Part shown: piece by piece, positions 5,467-6,615 of the stretch
How positions within the stretch are numbered: the first letter of the stretch is position 1
How the letters are laid out: every line of letters starts with the position of its first letter
Origin: Candidatus Zophobacter franzmannii
GTDB lineage: Bacteria; Cloacimonadota; Cloacimonadia; Cloacimonadales; JAFGVF01
Assembly (NCBI GenBank): GCA_030765245.1
Contig: JAVCCX010000140.1
Coordinates: 1 to 6,615 of the forward strand
Direction of reading: 5' to 3'
Length of the DNA stretch: 6,615 bases
The notes under the pieces: generated by a model
The model's input: the letters and a program-made list of their open reading frames with translations, nothing else
Told to the model about the DNA's origin: nothing
The model's database searches: none
Translations under genes and position numbers: made by a program

Positions 5467-6615
5467 CGTCTCTGATAAGACTGGGATTGTAGAATTTGCC
5501 ACTCGTATCACAGAACTAGGGTTTGAGATAATCTCTACAGGTGGCACTTACAAGATGATAAGTGATGCCAAAGTCCCTGTTTTGAAAGTATCTGATGTTA
5601 CAGGATTCCCTGAGATTATGGATGGTAGAGTAAAAACAATAAATCCTTTTATTCATGGTGGTATTTTAGCCAATAGAAGTATTCCAAGCCATCTTGAAGA
5701 GGCTGAAGAGCAAAAGATAACCCTCATTGACCTGGTTGTCGTAAACCTTTATCCTTTTGAAAAGACACTTCTAAATCCAGACTCTACTCATGAAGAGAAG
5801 ATTGAGAATATTGACATTGGTGGACCAACAATGCTCAGATCATCTGCAAAGAATTATCACGATGTTACGGTCGTCACAGATCCTAGTGATTATGAGAAGG
5901 TGATTTCTGAGATAGAAACTAATGGTACAACAAGTCTTGAAACAAGAGAGTATTTATCCTTCAAAACTTTTAGACATACAGCTGACTATGATACACTGAT
6001 TAGTGGATACTTCAGTGATAAACTTGAAGATAGTGTTAAAGGATTCATGCAAGCTTCACAACCTCTGAAGAGTGAACTTCGTTATGGAGAAAATCCTCAT
6101 CAAAGTGCAGGATTTTATTCTCGTTCTGAGAACCAGATGGTTGAAGTTTTCCATGGGAAGGCACTCTCATACAATAACTACTTAGACATTGATGCAGCGT
6201 TGAAGCTTATTTCAAAGTTTGATGATGAGTGCTGTGTTGCAATTCTTAAACATACGAATCCTAGTGGTATTGGCATCGGTAATACTGTTGAAGAGGCATA
6301 TAGAAAGGCTTTTGCTACTGATACTTTATCCCCGTTTGGTGGAATTGTAATTGCAAATCAAGAGATGAACTTGGATGGAGCATTAGCTATCAATGAGATT
6401 TTCACTGAGATTATCATAGCCCCATCATACAGTGCTGATGCTAAGGCTAAACTGGTGAAGAAGAAGAACCGTAGGCTTCTTACTTACTTCCCTGAACAAG
6501 TAGCGAAATTAGCCGACTCTAAGTACTCTGTTACTTGCCTCGATGGCTTCTTATCACAAGATCTGGATTTCGATAAAGATGATATGAGTGCTTGGACTGT
6601 TCCAACTGACCGTAA
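5438..6615 (+). CDS. purH: Bifunctional AICAR formyltransferase / IMP cyclohydrolase, 3'-partial
   Basis: PurH performs the last two steps of purine synthesis in the cytoplasm: formylation of AICAR with 10-formyltetrahydrofolate, then ring closure to IMP. The window holds the first 392 codons of a protein usually about 510-530 long. The cyclohydrolase (MGS-like) domain covers about 1-190, with SVSDKTG (10-16), STGGT (33-37), GRVKT (63-67), NLY (103-105), DIGGP (126-130) and RSSAKN (134-139). The transferase domain begins near 205, with RYGENPHQ (215-222) and the catalytic pair K271-H272 in KHTNPSG; SPFGG (298-302) follows. The usual KTLHP motif reads KTINP here (N69). The start ATG 5438 gives the family's MKxIKRALISVSDKTG opening and lies inside the YihY gene, with a 29-base overlap. 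AAAGAGG touches the ATG directly and AAAGGA lies 14 bases upstream, so the ribosome site is not ideal and coupling to YihY is likely. The frame stays open to the window edge. Confidence 0.97.
   Translation, partial: MKTIKRALISVSDKTGIVEFATRITELGFEIISTGGTYKMISDAKVPVLKVSDVTGFPEIMDGRVKTINPFIHGGILANRSIPSHLEEAEEQKITLIDLVVVNLYPFEKTLLNPDSTHEEKIENIDIGGPTMLRSSAKNYHDVTVVTDPSDYEKVISEIETNGTTSLETREYLSFKTFRHTADYDTLISGYFSDKLEDSVKGFMQASQPLKSELRYGENPHQSAGFYSRSENQMVEVFHGKALSYNNYLDIDAALKLISKFDDECCVAILKHTNPSGIGIGNTVEEAYRKAFATDTLSPFGGIVIANQEMNLDGALAINEIFTEIIIAPSYSADAKAKLVKKKNRRLLTYFPEQVAKLADSKYSVTCLDGFLSQDLDFDKDDMSAWTVPTDR

Overview
The window looks like an ordinary chromosomal stretch from a low-GC (by eye, below about 40% GC) diderm bacterium. 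The diderm call rests on a lipobox lipoprotein next to an exporter and on a LolD/MacB-type transporter. The first gene resembles, from memory, the large ABC ATPase-permease fusions of Bacteroidota-like (FCB group) genomes. A Cloacimonadota-like or other FCB organism is my best guess, with low confidence. All recognised genes lie on the + strand.

Region 1 (1-1985) is the end of an operon. It holds the C-terminal membrane half of an ABCG-like (ABC-2) exporter, cut by the left edge, then 18 bases later a 264-residue helical lipoprotein of unknown function, then a strong rho-independent terminator. The close spacing suggests that exporter and lipoprotein work together in the envelope.

Region 2 (1986-2545) carries no credible gene. 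It holds several inverted repeats: a 51-base stem-loop, two short perfect hairpins with 3-base loops, and a roughly 110-base fold-back element. Its right end has a TTGACA candidate -35 box and an 18-base perfect dyad just ahead of the next operon.

Region 3 (2546-6615) is a tightly packed four-gene operon: a LolD/MacB-type ABC ATPase, its MacB/FtsX-type permease, a YihY/BrkB-family membrane protein, and purH (bifunctional AICAR formyltransferase/IMP cyclohydrolase, cut by the right edge). Successive genes overlap by about 17, 8 and 29 bases, so translational coupling is likely. No MacA-like adaptor lies beside the ABC pair in the window. purH is a housekeeping purine gene carried behind three envelope genes.

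I see no defence system, CRISPR array, complete transposon, tRNA or rRNA. The points most worth a second look are the exporter-lipoprotein pair, the intergenic fold-back repeats, the dyad before the second operon, an 11-bp perfect hairpin inside the lipoprotein gene, and the long YihY/purH overlap.
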